Source of the DNA: Filimonas zeae | Lineage (GTDB): Bacteria > Bacteroidota > Bacteroidia > Chitinophagales > Chitinophagaceae | Reading direction: 5' to 3' | Assembly: GCF_014641615.1 (NCBI RefSeq) | Contig: NZ_BMIB01000004.1 | Coordinates: 558,001 to 622,000 of the forward strand | Length of the DNA: 64,000 bases | In this document: positions 1-9,645 of the stretch, piece after piece | How the letters are laid out: every line of letters begins with the position of its first letter | Numbering within the stretch: the stretch's first letter is position 1 | Program-made: the position numbers and the translations under genes | The notes under the pieces: model-generated | Databases searched by the model: none | Seen by the model: only the letters and a program-made list of their open reading frames with translations | What the model was told of the DNA's origin: nothing

Positions 1-1112
1 TTGCCGATAAGTACACCCAGTATAATACCGCAGATAGCCCCCATCAGGCTGATGATGGTAGACTCGAAAAGGAATTGTAAACGAATGTTTTTGCGTTTGC
101 CGCCTATAGCTTTAATCAGCCCCACTTCACGGGTACGCTCACTTACCGCCACCAGCATAATATTCATTAACCCAATAGCAGCGCCTATAAGGGTAATTAG
201 CCCGATGCCACCGGCAGCTGCCTGTATTACACTCAGCAGGCTGATGAACTGTTCTGCCAGTTTATCGCTTTTCTCAATTACAAAATTATCATCCTCGGTA
301 GGGTGCAGTTTACGTATGGCCCTGAAAGTGGCCATGGCCTCGTTCACCCCACCGTTTACATGTTGAATATCGTTGAGTAATACACCAATTACATAAGAAG
401 AAGCGTTGTTGGAAATATGGCGCACGTTATTGTAGGTAGTAATTACAATATTATCTGCACGCATCATGGCACTGGTACCCTTGCTTTTCAGTACCCCTAT
501 AACCCGGTACGGCCGGTTACCCACACGCACCATTTTATCTACCGCGCGCTCCGGTATGTTGTTGAATAATTTATTAGCCACATCTATGCCCAGCAAACAG
601 ATGTTCTGGCCGGAACTAACATCAGCAGCACTGAAATTGCGTCCCGATCCTATTTCAAACCCATTCACTTTCAGGTAATTCTCATCCCCGCCGTTAATAC
701 GTACGTTCGGGTTTGTTTTCTTATCACCATAATGAATTTCGTTACCGCCACGGCCACTGAGGGAAATACTTACGGTGGAAGGATAATGATAATTGGCTTT
801 AAACAACTCCGCATCAGTCATACTGATGGGCTTGTCCAGATTGGATTTCTTTTGCCGGCGACCGCCTTTTTTTGACTTAACACTCTGGTTGTTATTGCCA
901 AAACGGATACGTTCTTTAAAAGCGATGGTAAAACCGTTTGCGCCCATAGTGGAGAAACTGCTACGCAAACTGCCGTTCATGGCATCAATAGCTGTAATAA
1001 TACCTATCAGCGCCATAATACCAAAAGCAATAATAGCTATGGTAATGCCTGATCTGAGCTTGTTGCTGCGAACGGTTTGGAAAGCCAGTGTAAAGGAATC
1101 TAAAAGCGTCAT
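1..1112 (-). CDS. ABC transporter permease, MacB/FtsX type (3' end cut by window)
   Basis: This is the inner-membrane permease of an ABC transporter of the MacB/LolCE class, which couples ATP hydrolysis to work on envelope substrates and does not form a classical import channel. The reading frame is open from the ATG at 1112 to the window edge, about 370 codons. The protein has one N-terminal membrane segment (around residues 20-42), a large periplasmic MacB-like domain with a basic stretch (KKGGRRQKK) near residue 85, then the FtsX core. The FtsX core holds two membrane segments around the typical motif SERTREVGLIKAIGG. An in-frame stop lies just upstream of the ATG, which supports the start. 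The last part, with the final membrane helix, is outside the window. The substrate is unknown and the ATPase partner is not visible here. Confidence 0.85.
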   Translation of the reverse strand, partial: MTLLDSFTLAFQTVRSNKLRSGITIAIIAFGIMALIGIITAIDAMNGSLRSSFSTMGANGFTIAFKERIRFGNNNQSVKSKKGGRRQKKSNLDKPISMTDAELFKANYHYPSTVSISLSGRGGNEIHYGDKKTNPNVRINGGDENYLKVNGFEIGSGRNFSAADVSSGQNICLLGIDVANKLFNNIPERAVDKMVRVGNRPYRVIGVLKSKGTSAMMRADNIVITTYNNVRHISNNASSYVIGVLLNDIQHVNGGVNEAMATFRAIRKLHPTEDDNFVIEKSDKLAEQFISLLSVIQAAAGGIGLITLIGAAIGLMNIMLVAVSERTREVGLIKAIGGKRKNIRLQFLFESTIISLMGAICGIILGVLIG

Positions 1113-1173
1113 ACGCTGTACAGGATATTAGTTTTCTCCTGTAATAAAGATACAGCACACCGGCTTTCCGGGA

Positions 1174-1198
1174 TAAAAAATCAGATGGATGGCCTGAT
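1174..1198 (-). terminator. weak intrinsic terminator after nuoN
   Basis: Read on the minus strand, ATCAG and CTGAT form a 5-bp stem with a 9-nt loop, followed by six T. It lies 15-40 bases past the nuoN stop, where the complex I transcript should end. The stem is short, so the call is tentative. Confidence 0.4.
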
Positions 1199-1213
1199 AA
1201 AAGTGTTGAATGG

Positions 1214-2605
1214 TTAAAAGTAAAACCAGTTCAGCAGCGCCTGCGGTTGTACACCAAACAGAATTACCAGGGCAGCTACTGCTATCAGCAGCACTTTAAA
1301 ACCACCGGTAACCTCCTCAGTCTGCGCATCGCCCTCTTTAAAATACATGGCTTGTATTACACGGAAATAATAATAAGCACTTACCGCTGCAAATAACACC
1401 GCCACTACTACCAGCCAGGTATATGTACCGGTTTTAATAACCGCACTCAGCATAGAAAACTTGGCAAAGAAACCCGCCGTTAACGGAATACCCGCCAGCG
1501 ACAACAGGCAAATAGTAGTGGTAGCTGCCAGCACCGGATTTTTACGCGCCAGGCCGTTAAAGCCTTCAAACGTAACATCCTTCATTTTAATCAGCACGGC
1601 AAATACGCCAATGGTAGCCAGGCTATACGCGGTAGCATACAGTAGCAAACCTTCTTTAGCCACATCGTTAAGGCTGAATACCGCAAACAGCATAAAGCCC
1701 GCCTGCGCTATACTGGAATAGGCCAGCATACGCTTAACACTCTGCTGAAACACCGCCGTAACGTTACCAATCAGCAGGGTAGATACTATGATAATAGAGA
1801 GTAATAATTTCCAGTCAACCGCAGCAGACGTGTCGCCCACACGCGCTTCAAACAATTTCAGAAAGGCAGCAAAAGCAGCCGCTTTTACTATAGTAGCCAT
1901 AAAAGAAGTAAACACAGAAGGCGCACCATCATATACATCCGGCGTCCAGAAATGGAAAGGAGCCGCCGATACTTTAAAGCTCATAGCCACCAGCAGAAAC
2001 AGTAAACCGGTTACTTCCAGAAACGATACGCCTTTGTAACCACCCATGATAGCGCTACGGGGTACTTCCAGCATAAAAGAGCCGGTACCACCATACACAA
2101 GCGCAATACCCATCAGCAGTATGCCGGTGGAGAAAGCACCCATCAGAAAGTATTTCAGTGCCGCCTCATTGCTTCTCAGGTTTCTTTTATCGCTACCGGT
2201 TAAAATGTATAACGGAATAGAAAGAATTTCAATACCGATAAACAGCATCAGCAGGGTATTGAATGAGGTGAGGATACTGGCACCGCACAGCACAAAAAAG
2301 ATTAATGTAAAGTACTCCGCTACATAACCGCCTGCCTTTTCCACATCACGGCCACTTAACAACACGTACAGCAGCGTAGCAGCCAGCAGAATAGTATTGA
2401 AGAATAAACCGAAACGGGAGAAACGAAGCATTTCATGCGTATCGATATTAAAAAACGAACCATGATAGGTTTCATGAATATTGCCTGCCAGTATTACCAG
2501 CAACCCCAGTGCAGCAATATGCCGGTAAACGCCCTTATTCTTAATAAGAACACTGCAGAACATCAATACTACACCCCAGATGGCCGAAAGGATAATCGCG
2601 TTCAT
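1214..2605 (-). CDS. nuoN: NADH-quinone oxidoreductase subunit N
   Basis: NuoN is one of the three antiporter-like proton-pumping subunits in the membrane arm of complex I. The 463-residue protein is almost wholly hydrophobic and consistent with about 14 membrane helices. It carries the proton_antipo_M signature region FHFWTPDVYDGAP around residue 215, with the conserved lysine of the following helix (TIVKAAAFAAF). Its length is close to that usual for NuoN. It is the last gene of the nuo locus, 27 bases after nuoM, and is followed by a weak terminator. The start ATG at 2605 gives a typical hydrophobic N-terminus. The family assignment is secure. N versus M or L is settled by gene order and length. 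Confidence 0.95.
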   Translation of the reverse strand: MNAIILSAIWGVVLMFCSVLIKNKGVYRHIAALGLLVILAGNIHETYHGSFFNIDTHEMLRFSRFGLFFNTILLAATLLYVLLSGRDVEKAGGYVAEYFTLIFFVLCGASILTSFNTLLMLFIGIEILSIPLYILTGSDKRNLRSNEAALKYFLMGAFSTGILLMGIALVYGGTGSFMLEVPRSAIMGGYKGVSFLEVTGLLFLLVAMSFKVSAAPFHFWTPDVYDGAPSVFTSFMATIVKAAAFAAFLKLFEARVGDTSAAVDWKLLLSIIIVSTLLIGNVTAVFQQSVKRMLAYSSIAQAGFMLFAVFSLNDVAKEGLLLYATAYSLATIGVFAVLIKMKDVTFEGFNGLARKNPVLAATTTICLLSLAGIPLTAGFFAKFSMLSAVIKTGTYTWLVVVAVLFAAVSAYYYFRVIQAMYFKEGDAQTEEVTGGFKVLLIAVAALVILFGVQPQALLNWFYF

Positions 2606-2632
2606 ATTATTCTGTGCAATAAGCTTTTAAGT

Positions 2633-4069
2633 CTAATGAATTTTGGTGATTACCGCCTGTACGGTATCATTGGTCAGCTGTATTACCGGCTGGGGATACA
2701 CACCCAGTATAATAATACCCACTGCCAGTATAGCCAGCACCAGCTTTACATTAAAGCTGCTGTCGGTTGCATGTTCGGTAGCCGCTACCGTATTACCATA
2801 AAATACTTTCTGCACCATGCCCAGTGTATATACTGCCGCCAGTATAATGCTGATACCTGCAACAGCCGCCATCCACACATTATAACGGAATAAGCCGTTA
2901 AACATCATAAACTCACCCACAAAAGCATTGGTTAAAGGCAGTGCAATATTGGCAAAAGCCATTACCACCAGCAGTATCGCCAGCCCCGGAGCCTTTTGCG
3001 CCAGGCCACCCAGCTGACTGAATTTGCGGGTACCCAGCTGCTGCTCAATGGCATCAGCCACTATCCACAAACCTATTACGTTAATACCGTGGTTAAACAT
3101 CTGCACCATTACCCCCTGCATACCAATCTGCTGGTTGGCAAAAATGGCCGCAGCCATTAAACCAATGTGGCCGATGGAAGAATAGGCAATCAGGCGCTTG
3201 ATATCATCCTGACGGATAGCTATTAAAGAGGAATATAAAATACCAATTACACACAGCAGAATAACCAGGTGGTCAAACTTAGCCACCGCTTCGGGAAACA
3301 CCGGTAACAACCAGCGGATAACGGCGTATAAACCCATTTTAACCATTACACCACTCAGTATCATAGTAACACCGGTAGGAGATTGCTCGTAAGCATCCGG
3401 CTGCCAGGTGTGGAAAGGAAACACCGGCATCTTAATAGCAAAAGCTATAAAGAAGGCCCAGAACAGCCATATCTGCTCTGTCAGGCTCAGTTTTACACTG
3501 TAAAAAGCCTGTAAGGCAAAAGACTGATCGGCTGTTTTGCCATGCAGGTAAATAATACCCAGCAACATCAGCAGCGAACCCACAAACGTATAAACAAAGA
3601 ACTTAAAGGTTACGGCAATACGCTTTTCCCCTCCCCACTGCGAGCAAAGGAAATAAGCAGGTATAAGCGCCAGTTCCCAGAAGAAGTAAAACAACAACGC
3701 GTCAGACGCCAGAAACACGCCCATTAAACCGGCCTGCAACAACAGCATCAGTGCATAATAACTGCCCGGCTTGTCGTACTCATTTTTATAAGTAGCGCCA
3801 AACACCAGCGGAAACGATACAGCTGTTAACGCACACAGCATTCTGGCCATGCCATCCATACTAAGGGTAAAACGTGCCCCCATAGCAGGCAGCCACGAAG
3901 CATCTACACCAGCCACTGCTGCTTTATGCGTACATACTCCGTACAGCGCCACCACCAGGGTAGCTATAGCCGAAATTAATGCCCATACTTTGGCACCCTT
4001 AGCGCCCGGAATAAAAAAGCTGAGCAAACCTGTAACGGCGGGTATCAGTATAAGTAATACAGGTATCAT
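2633..4069 (-). CDS. nuoM: NADH-quinone oxidoreductase subunit M
   Basis: NuoM is the middle antiporter-like subunit of the complex I membrane arm and contributes one proton channel. The 478-residue protein is polytopic, with the hallmark FPFHTWQPDAYEQSPTGV around residue 215 and a nearby lysine in VMVKMGLYAVIRW. The Glu of the helix FYFFWELALIPAYFL (around residue 130) matches the conserved glutamate essential in NuoM homologues. The gene abuts nuoL (TAG directly followed by ATG at 4069), which implies translational coupling. Length and motifs are normal for the family. Confidence 0.95.
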   Translation of the reverse strand: MIPVLLILIPAVTGLLSFFIPGAKGAKVWALISAIATLVVALYGVCTHKAAVAGVDASWLPAMGARFTLSMDGMARMLCALTAVSFPLVFGATYKNEYDKPGSYYALMLLLQAGLMGVFLASDALLFYFFWELALIPAYFLCSQWGGEKRIAVTFKFFVYTFVGSLLMLLGIIYLHGKTADQSFALQAFYSVKLSLTEQIWLFWAFFIAFAIKMPVFPFHTWQPDAYEQSPTGVTMILSGVMVKMGLYAVIRWLLPVFPEAVAKFDHLVILLCVIGILYSSLIAIRQDDIKRLIAYSSIGHIGLMAAAIFANQQIGMQGVMVQMFNHGINVIGLWIVADAIEQQLGTRKFSQLGGLAQKAPGLAILLVVMAFANIALPLTNAFVGEFMMFNGLFRYNVWMAAVAGISIILAAVYTLGMVQKVFYGNTVAATEHATDSSFNVKLVLAILAVGIIILGVYPQPVIQLTNDTVQAVITKIH

Positions 4070-5995
4070 CTAAAATATTTTCTGCACAAATTGTAAAATA
4101 ATAGATTGGTTCCAGAACACTAAAAACAGCACTACTATAGACAGTACTATCACCAGTATATAGCTGCCTACCAGACCGCTTTGTAACAAACGCAGCTGGC
4201 GTGAGGAGTAATGTACAAACTTGCCCACCCCATTCACAATACCATCAATGCCACTCTTTTCAACCACGTTCTTCAGCACATCGGCCAGTTTCAGTAATGG
4301 CTTTACAATAACCGCATCGTACAACTCATCAATATACCATTTGTTCTGCAGCACCTTGCCTAAACCCGTAGCTTCCTGCAGTTCGGGCTTTTTGCTGTAA
4401 CGGCTTATGGCAAATACACTAGCCAGTACAGCCAGTGCCACCGATACGCCCATCAGCAGGTATTCAGTACTATGCTCCAGGTGATGTGTTTTTTCAGAAG
4501 TAATAACACCCGATAACCAGCCATGCAGCTGATGATCGCCGCCCAGTACTTCTGGTACACCTGCAAAACCACCACTTACACTAAGCAGTGCCAGTACCAT
4601 TAAAGGAATGGTCATAGCCGCAGGTGATTCGTGCAGGTGATGTTGCTGATCGTGCGTGCCACGGAAATTTCCGAGGAAAGTAGTGGCATACAAACGGAAC
4701 ATATAAAAAGCAGTGAGCGCTGCAGTTGCTACACCAATACCCCAGTAAATGGGACTGTGCGCATAGGCAGCTGCCAGAATTTCATCTTTGGAAAAGAAAC
4801 CGCTGAAAGGAGGAATACCGGCAATAGCCAGACAACCCAGTAAAAAAGTAAGATGCGTTTTAGGCAGGTACTTTTTCAGGCCACCCATGTTGCGGATATC
4901 CTGCTCGTGGTGCATAGCGTGAATAACAGAACCAGCCCCCAGAAACAGTAATGCTTTGAAGAAGGCGTGCGTCATTACATGAAACACTGCACCGGTATAA
5001 GCACCTACGCCCAGGCCCAGGAACATATACCCCAGCTGACTAACTGTAGAATAAGCCAGCACCTTTTTAATATCGTTTTGCTTAATGGCAATAGTAGCAG
5101 CAAACAGTGCAGTAGCCAAACCAATAATGGCTATTACATGCTGGGTGCATTCTGCCAGTGAGTATAACACGTTGCTGCGCGCAATCATATAAATACCTGC
5201 AGTAACCATGGTTGCCGCATGTATCAGCGCAGATACGGGGGTTGGACCCGCCATGGCATCTGGTAACCAGGTGTACAAAGGTATCTGTGCACTTTTACCT
5301 GCCGCACCTACAAAAAACAGCAGCGTAATAGCGGTAATATCTGTTTTACTTAACAAAGCCGTTTTGGCAAACACCTGGTTATAATCTACCGTACCCAGTT
5401 TGGCCAGCAGCCAGAACATAGCCAGCAGAAAACCCAGATCGCCAATACGGTTCATCACAAACGCCTTTTTAGCGGCGTAGTTGTAATTGTCGTTCTTAAA
5501 CCAGAAACCAATCAGCAGGTAAGAACAAAGGCCCACACCTTCCCAGCCAATAAACATTACCAGGTAGTTGGCGCCCAGTACCAGCAGTAACATGGAGAAC
5601 ACGAACAGGTTCAGATAGGCAAAATACCTTCCGTAATGTTCTGTAGGCTCTTCATGCATATAAGAAGTAGAATACAGATGAATCAGAAAACCAATGCCGG
5701 TAATGATCAGCAGAAACAGGCAGGACAGCTGATCGGCCAGAAACGCAAACTGAATTTTAAAGCTGCTTACATTAATAAAGTCAAACAGTACAGTGGCAGG
5801 TATAGGCTGCCCCGGGTGTAACCGGTTAGCCGCTGCTACATTTCCGAATAAAATGGCCGATACCACAAAAGACGCCAGCAATGCGCCGCATCCTATTACA
5901 CCTATCATGGGTTTACTCAGCGACTTTCTGAAAAGACCGTTGATTAAAAAACCCAGCAGCGGAAATAATGGTACTAAAAATACTAAGTTGCTCAC
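4070..5995 (-). CDS. nuoL: NADH-quinone oxidoreductase subunit L
   Basis: NuoL is the distal antiporter-like subunit of complex I; its C-terminal amphipathic arm runs along the membrane domain. The 641-residue length fits NuoL rather than M or N. It has the N-terminal Oxidored_q5_N region and the Oxidored_q1 core with YTWLPDAMAGPTPVSALIHA near residue 240. The C-terminus (about residues 540-641) holds the lateral helix and a final membrane segment. The start at 5995 lies three bases after the nuoK stop. The region around residues 440-470 is rich in histidine (DQQHHLHESP), a variable loop in this family. Confidence 0.96.
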   Translation of the reverse strand: MSNLVFLVPLFPLLGFLINGLFRKSLSKPMIGVIGCGALLASFVVSAILFGNVAAANRLHPGQPIPATVLFDFINVSSFKIQFAFLADQLSCLFLLIITGIGFLIHLYSTSYMHEEPTEHYGRYFAYLNLFVFSMLLLVLGANYLVMFIGWEGVGLCSYLLIGFWFKNDNYNYAAKKAFVMNRIGDLGFLLAMFWLLAKLGTVDYNQVFAKTALLSKTDITAITLLFFVGAAGKSAQIPLYTWLPDAMAGPTPVSALIHAATMVTAGIYMIARSNVLYSLAECTQHVIAIIGLATALFAATIAIKQNDIKKVLAYSTVSQLGYMFLGLGVGAYTGAVFHVMTHAFFKALLFLGAGSVIHAMHHEQDIRNMGGLKKYLPKTHLTFLLGCLAIAGIPPFSGFFSKDEILAAAYAHSPIYWGIGVATAALTAFYMFRLYATTFLGNFRGTHDQQHHLHESPAAMTIPLMVLALLSVSGGFAGVPEVLGGDHQLHGWLSGVITSEKTHHLEHSTEYLLMGVSVALAVLASVFAISRYSKKPELQEATGLGKVLQNKWYIDELYDAVIVKPLLKLADVLKNVVEKSGIDGIVNGVGKFVHYSSRQLRLLQSGLVGSYILVIVLSIVVLFLVFWNQSIILQFVQKIF

Positions 5996-5998
5996 TCT

Positions 5999-6334
5999 CT
6001 AATTTTTTAACCGGTTCAAAAAGTTCACATCTACCGAATGTACGTTTCGGTACATCATTACTATAACAGCAAGCCCCACACTGACCTCCGCTGCTGCCAC
6101 CACCATTATAAAAAATACAAACAGCTGCCCATCAACACCTGCAGTAGTTGTTGCATTGCTAAGGGCCGCGCCGCCGTGATACATTTTCGAAAAAGCCACC
6201 AGTAACAGGTTAACAGCATTCAGCATTAACTCAATACACATGAAAATGATAATGGCATTACGACGAACCAGCACTCCTACAATTCCAATGCAGAACAGGC
6301 AGGAGGCCAAAGCGATATAATATTGTATTGGCAT
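5999..6334 (-). CDS. nuoK: NADH-quinone oxidoreductase subunit K
   Basis: NuoK is a small membrane subunit of complex I that sits at the start of the proton path between NuoA/J and NuoN. The 111-residue protein has three predicted membrane helices. It keeps the two buried glutamates expected for the family: one in [15 protein letters not shown] around residue 36 and one in [15 protein letters not shown] around residue 80. It lies between nuoJ and nuoL with gaps of 9 and 3 bases. Size is slightly above the common 100 residues. No anomaly seen. Confidence 0.95.
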   Translation of the reverse strand: MPIQYYIALASCLFCIGIVGVLVRRNAIIIFMCIELMLNAVNLLLVAFSKMYHGGAALSNATTTAGVDGQLFVFFIMVVAAAEVSVGLAVIVMMYRNVHSVDVNFLNRLKN

Positions 6335-6343
6335 ATGTATGAA

Positions 6344-6847
6344 TTAATCTTTTTTACCTATTACTACAGCACCCACCATGGCGCTTAAAAACAATACACT
6401 GCTTATTTCAAAAGGCACTACATACTGTGTAAACAGTACCTTACCCAGCGTTTCAATTAAACCAATGCTTCCTTCTTTCAGTTGAGCGGTACGGCTTACC
6501 ATATCAGCAGAAGAACGTACCACCGATATCATAATCAGAAACAGAATGCCCCCCGAAATAATACCGGCCGCCTTCATCCACAGGTTTTTCCGTGTTTCAA
6601 TTACCGTATTCAGGTTCATCAGCATGATTACGAAAAGGAACAGTACCATAATGGCACCCGCATATACAATCAGGTTTACAACAGCCAGAAACTGCGCATT
6701 CAGTAACACATAGTGGCCGGAAATAGCAAAGAACACAACTATCAGCCACAACACGCTGTGTACCGGGTTTTTACTGGCCAGCACCATAATAGCGCCTGTT
6801 AATGCAACCGCACTTAATAACCAGAACAGAAATTGAAGTATACCCAT
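6344..6847 (-). CDS. nuoJ: NADH-quinone oxidoreductase subunit J
   Basis: NuoJ is a membrane subunit of complex I whose third helix carries a pi-bulge that changes during turnover. The 167-residue protein has five predicted membrane helices and the conserved stretch LIVYAGAIMVLFLFVIMLMN around residues 58-77, the diagnostic part of the family. The start at 6847 lies 9 bases after nuoI. Length is usual. Nothing odd is visible. Confidence 0.95.
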   Translation of the reverse strand: MGILQFLFWLLSAVALTGAIMVLASKNPVHSVLWLIVVFFAISGHYVLLNAQFLAVVNLIVYAGAIMVLFLFVIMLMNLNTVIETRKNLWMKAAGIISGGILFLIMISVVRSSADMVSRTAQLKEGSIGLIETLGKVLFTQYVVPFEISSVLFLSAMVGAVVIGKKD

Positions 6848-6856
6848 TTAATGCAA

Positions 6857-7414
6857 CTATTTAATTGGTTTCAGTCCCTTTGCCTTGGCAAACGCTTCCG
6901 GCTCAGTTTTGGGGTTTGGTATCAATAAATCGTTTTTAGCGTAAACCAGCTCCTTCCGTGCAAAGCTTGCAGGCGCAAACGTTTCACTCAGGTAAATCGC
7001 ATCTTTGGGGCAGGCCTCCTCGCACAGTCCGCAGAAAATGCAACGCAGCATGTTAATCTCGTAACGGGCCGCATACTTCTCCTCACGGTACAAATGCTCC
7101 TCTCCTTCTTTTCTTTCCGCCGCTTCCATGGTAATAGCTTCTGCCGGGCAAGCCACTGCACATAACCCGCAGGCTGTACAATTTTCGCGTCCTTCCTCAT
7201 CACGGTTCAGCACATGCAGGCCTCTGAACACCGGGCTGAAAGGCCGGGTTTCTTCCGGATAACGCACGGTAGGCTTCTTTTTAAACATGTGGCTGAAAGT
7301 AATGCTCATGCCCTTCAGCACAGCAGGTAAATATATCTTCTCCATCAAGCTCATCGGCTCGCGGGATACAGGCTTCGATTTTTGCGTTAGTGCTTGCATA
7401 AAAAACGTTTGCAA
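6857..7414 (-). CDS. nuoI: NADH-quinone oxidoreductase subunit I (two 4Fe-4S ferredoxin)
   Basis: NuoI carries clusters N6a and N6b, which pass electrons from the peripheral arm towards N2. Two complete 4Fe-4S motifs are visible: Cys79, 82, 85 and 89 (CTACGLCAVACP) and Cys125, 128, 131 and 135 (CIFCGLCEEACP). The 185-residue length and the amphipathic N-terminus are normal for a membrane-attached NuoI. The gene lies between nuoH and nuoJ with gaps of 13 and 9 bases, in one transcription unit. Confidence 0.96.
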   Translation of the reverse strand: MQTFFMQALTQKSKPVSREPMSLMEKIYLPAVLKGMSITFSHMFKKKPTVRYPEETRPFSPVFRGLHVLNRDEEGRENCTACGLCAVACPAEAITMEAAERKEGEEHLYREEKYAARYEINMLRCIFCGLCEEACPKDAIYLSETFAPASFARKELVYAKNDLLIPNPKTEPEAFAKAKGLKPIK

Positions 7415-7427
7415 TAAAAAATACGCT

Positions 7428-8477
7428 CTAATTAAAATACTTTAAAATCACTACGGCGGTAATTACCATATTAATCAATGCCAGTGGAATCAGTGCTTTC
7501 CAACCCAGATTCATCAACTGGTCGTAACGGAAGCGGGGTAAAGTCCAGCGGATCCACATAAACACAAATATGAAAATCAGGGCTTTTACCATCAGCGCTC
7601 CTACACCCAGCCATGCCATCAGGTTAGGGTTATACTTACTCTCATCTATAAACGGAATATCATATCCGCCAAAGAATAAAGTAGCCATAATAACACTGCT
7701 GATAAACATGTTGATATATTCAGAGAACAGGAAGAAACCCAGTTTCATAGAAGAATATTCCTGATGGTAGCCCATGTTCAACTCACTCTCCGCTTCAGAA
7801 AGGTCAAAAGGCGCACGGTTACATTCCGCCAGCGCACACACAAAAAAGATAAGAAAGCCCAGTGGCTGGTACAATACATTCCAGTAATGGCCCGGTGCCA
7901 TCTGCTGCTCGGTAATGGTTTTTAAACTCAGCGACCCGGTAAGCATCAGCAGCGCAATCAACGATATACCCATTGCCAGCTCGTAACTGATTACCTGGCT
8001 GGCACCACGCAGGGCAGCCATAAGCGAAAACTTGTTGTTACTGGCCCAGCCGCCAATCATAATACCATACACGCCCATACTCACCACACCAAACACATAC
8101 AGAATACCAATATTAATATCCGCAATCTGTAAGGAAATAACGCGGTCGCCAATACGCAACTCACTACCCCAGGGTATTATAGCGCTGGTCATCATGGCCG
8201 TAAGCATAGCCAGGCAAGGCCCCAGTATAAACAGGAATTTGTTAGAACTGTTGGGAATGATCTCTTCTTTAAAGAACAGCTTCATACCATCAGCCAGCGG
8301 CTGAAGAATACCAAACGGACCGGCCCTGTTAGGTCCTACCCGGTCCTGCATCCAGGCTGCCACCTTACGCTCGCCGTAAGTAGCATACATGGCTACTACC
8401 AGTGAAATGGTGATGATAATGGCTATCAATACCAGTTTTTCTATCAGTAAAGCCCAGTCAAAAGCAAGTAAATTCAT
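7428..8477 (-). CDS. nuoH: NADH-quinone oxidoreductase subunit H
   Basis: NuoH forms the quinone-binding chamber at the junction of the membrane and peripheral arms. The 349-residue protein has eight predicted membrane helices and the two diagnostic loops. These are the first signature QDRVGPNRAGPFGILQPLAD around residues 43-62 and the acidic loop PFDLSEAESELNMGYHQEYS around residues 223-242, with its conserved glutamates. Spacing to nuoG is 10 bases. Length and motifs are normal. Confidence 0.97.
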   Translation of the reverse strand: MNLLAFDWALLIEKLVLIAIIITISLVVAMYATYGERKVAAWMQDRVGPNRAGPFGILQPLADGMKLFFKEEIIPNSSNKFLFILGPCLAMLTAMMTSAIIPWGSELRIGDRVISLQIADINIGILYVFGVVSMGVYGIMIGGWASNNKFSLMAALRGASQVISYELAMGISLIALLMLTGSLSLKTITEQQMAPGHYWNVLYQPLGFLIFFVCALAECNRAPFDLSEAESELNMGYHQEYSSMKLGFFLFSEYINMFISSVIMATLFFGGYDIPFIDESKYNPNLMAWLGVGALMVKALIFIFVFMWIRWTLPRFRYDQLMNLGWKALIPLALINMVITAVVILKYFN

Positions 8478-8487
8478 CGGAATCTGG

Positions 8488-9585
8488 TTAATCTTTTTTG
8501 GTTACACGGTCAAAATCATCTGAATGCGCAGGCCCTTCAATCAAACTCAGATTAATATCCGGTCTGTTTACACCGCTTACGCTATGTATATCCATAAACA
8601 ACCGCGGCTTGCGGCCATCCAGCACTGCTTCAAATGTTTCCTTCGGCTTTTGCACACCCACATAATGCCCCTGAGAAATAACAGAAGCACGATCAATTAC
8701 ACGTGGCCCTTCAATAGTCCAGTCGCTCGTTTTCTTTTTCTCAAAACGGCACTCGTTACAAATCCAGTCTTCCACCTCACCCCACTGGTCTTTACGGGCA
8801 GTTACGCGGAACACTTCATCCCCACGATACCACAGCGTTACCTTGCCGCTACACTTGCTGCAGCTGCAATGCGCATCTACCGGCTTTAAAAACCATACGC
8901 GGTTTTTAAAACGGAAAGTTTTATCAGTCAACGCACCCACCGGGCACACATCAATTACGTTACCAATAAAATCGTTGTCCAGGCTCTTCTCTATATAAGT
9001 AGCAATTTCTGCATGGTCGCCTCTGTCCAGTACACCGTGCGAACGTTTATCTGTCAACTGCTCCGCAGTAAACACACAACGGTAACACAGAATACAGCGC
9101 GTCATATGCAGCTGAATATATTCACCCAGATCGTGCTTTTTAAACGTACGGCGCTGAAACTCGTAACGGGTGCCCGCTTTACCATGGTCGTAGCTCAGAT
9201 CCTGCAGGTGACATTCGCCTGCCTGGTCACACACCGGACAATCCAGCGGATGGTTCAGCAGCAGAAACTCCACCACGCCCGCACGCGCATCTACCACACG
9301 CTCACTGGTAATATTTTTCACTTCCATGCCATCCATCACAGTAGTACGGCAGCTGGCTACCAGCTTAGGCATCGGACGCGGATCTTTCTCCGATCCTTTG
9401 CTAACCTCCACCAGGCAGGTACGGCACTTACCACCACTGCCCTTCAGTTTGCTGTAAAAGCACATGGCGGGCGGCGCCACATCACCTCCTATTTTACGCG
9501 CAGCCTCCAGAATACTTGTTCCCGGTGCCACTTCAATAGTGATGTTGTCTATGGTTACTTTAAACAATTGTGGTTGATCTGACAT
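8488..9585 (-). CDS. nuoG: NADH-quinone oxidoreductase subunit G, short form
   Basis: NuoG binds several Fe-S clusters of the peripheral arm. Visible here are the N-terminal 2Fe-2S cysteines (AMCFYSK and GGKCRTC, about residues 42-58), the His-Cys 4Fe-4S site (HPLDCPVCDQAGEC, about 111-124), and CILCYRCVF near residue 163. A further Cys set follows in the start of the molybdopterin-like domain (CSCSKCSG and WICNECRFE, residues 240-285). The protein then ends at 365 residues. The E. coli and Thermus forms run to roughly 780-910 residues, so nearly all of the molybdopterin-like domain is absent. As I recall, short NuoG is usual in Bacteroidota, so this is a lineage feature rather than damage. 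The start ATG at 9585 follows an AT-rich repeat. Confidence 0.93.
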   Translation of the reverse strand: MSDQPQLFKVTIDNITIEVAPGTSILEAARKIGGDVAPPAMCFYSKLKGSGGKCRTCLVEVSKGSEKDPRPMPKLVASCRTTVMDGMEVKNITSERVVDARAGVVEFLLLNHPLDCPVCDQAGECHLQDLSYDHGKAGTRYEFQRRTFKKHDLGEYIQLHMTRCILCYRCVFTAEQLTDKRSHGVLDRGDHAEIATYIEKSLDNDFIGNVIDVCPVGALTDKTFRFKNRVWFLKPVDAHCSCSKCSGKVTLWYRGDEVFRVTARKDQWGEVEDWICNECRFEKKKTSDWTIEGPRVIDRASVISQGHYVGVQKPKETFEAVLDGRKPRLFMDIHSVSGVNRPDINLSLIEGPAHSDDFDRVTKKD

Positions 9586-9595
9586 GTTTTATCTA

Positions 9596-9632
9596 AGTAA
9601 AAAGTCAAAAATAAAAATTCAAAAAAGCCCTT
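9596..9632 (-). repeat. right arm of inverted repeat downstream of the S23 gene
   Basis: Read on the minus strand this is CTTTTTTGAATTTTTA followed by TTTTTGACTTTTTAC. It is the imperfect reverse complement of the sequence directly upstream of the S23 start codon (10033-10062). The innermost 10 bases, CTTTTTTGAA and TTCAAAAAAG, match perfectly. It lies between the S23 stop and the nuoG start. Confidence 0.75.
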
Positions 9633-9645
9633 TTTAATAACCATA

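Noticed and set aside
1-1131. Plus-strand frames over the left edge
   Set aside because: They are antisense to a continuous minus-strand frame with clear MacB/FtsX permease features.
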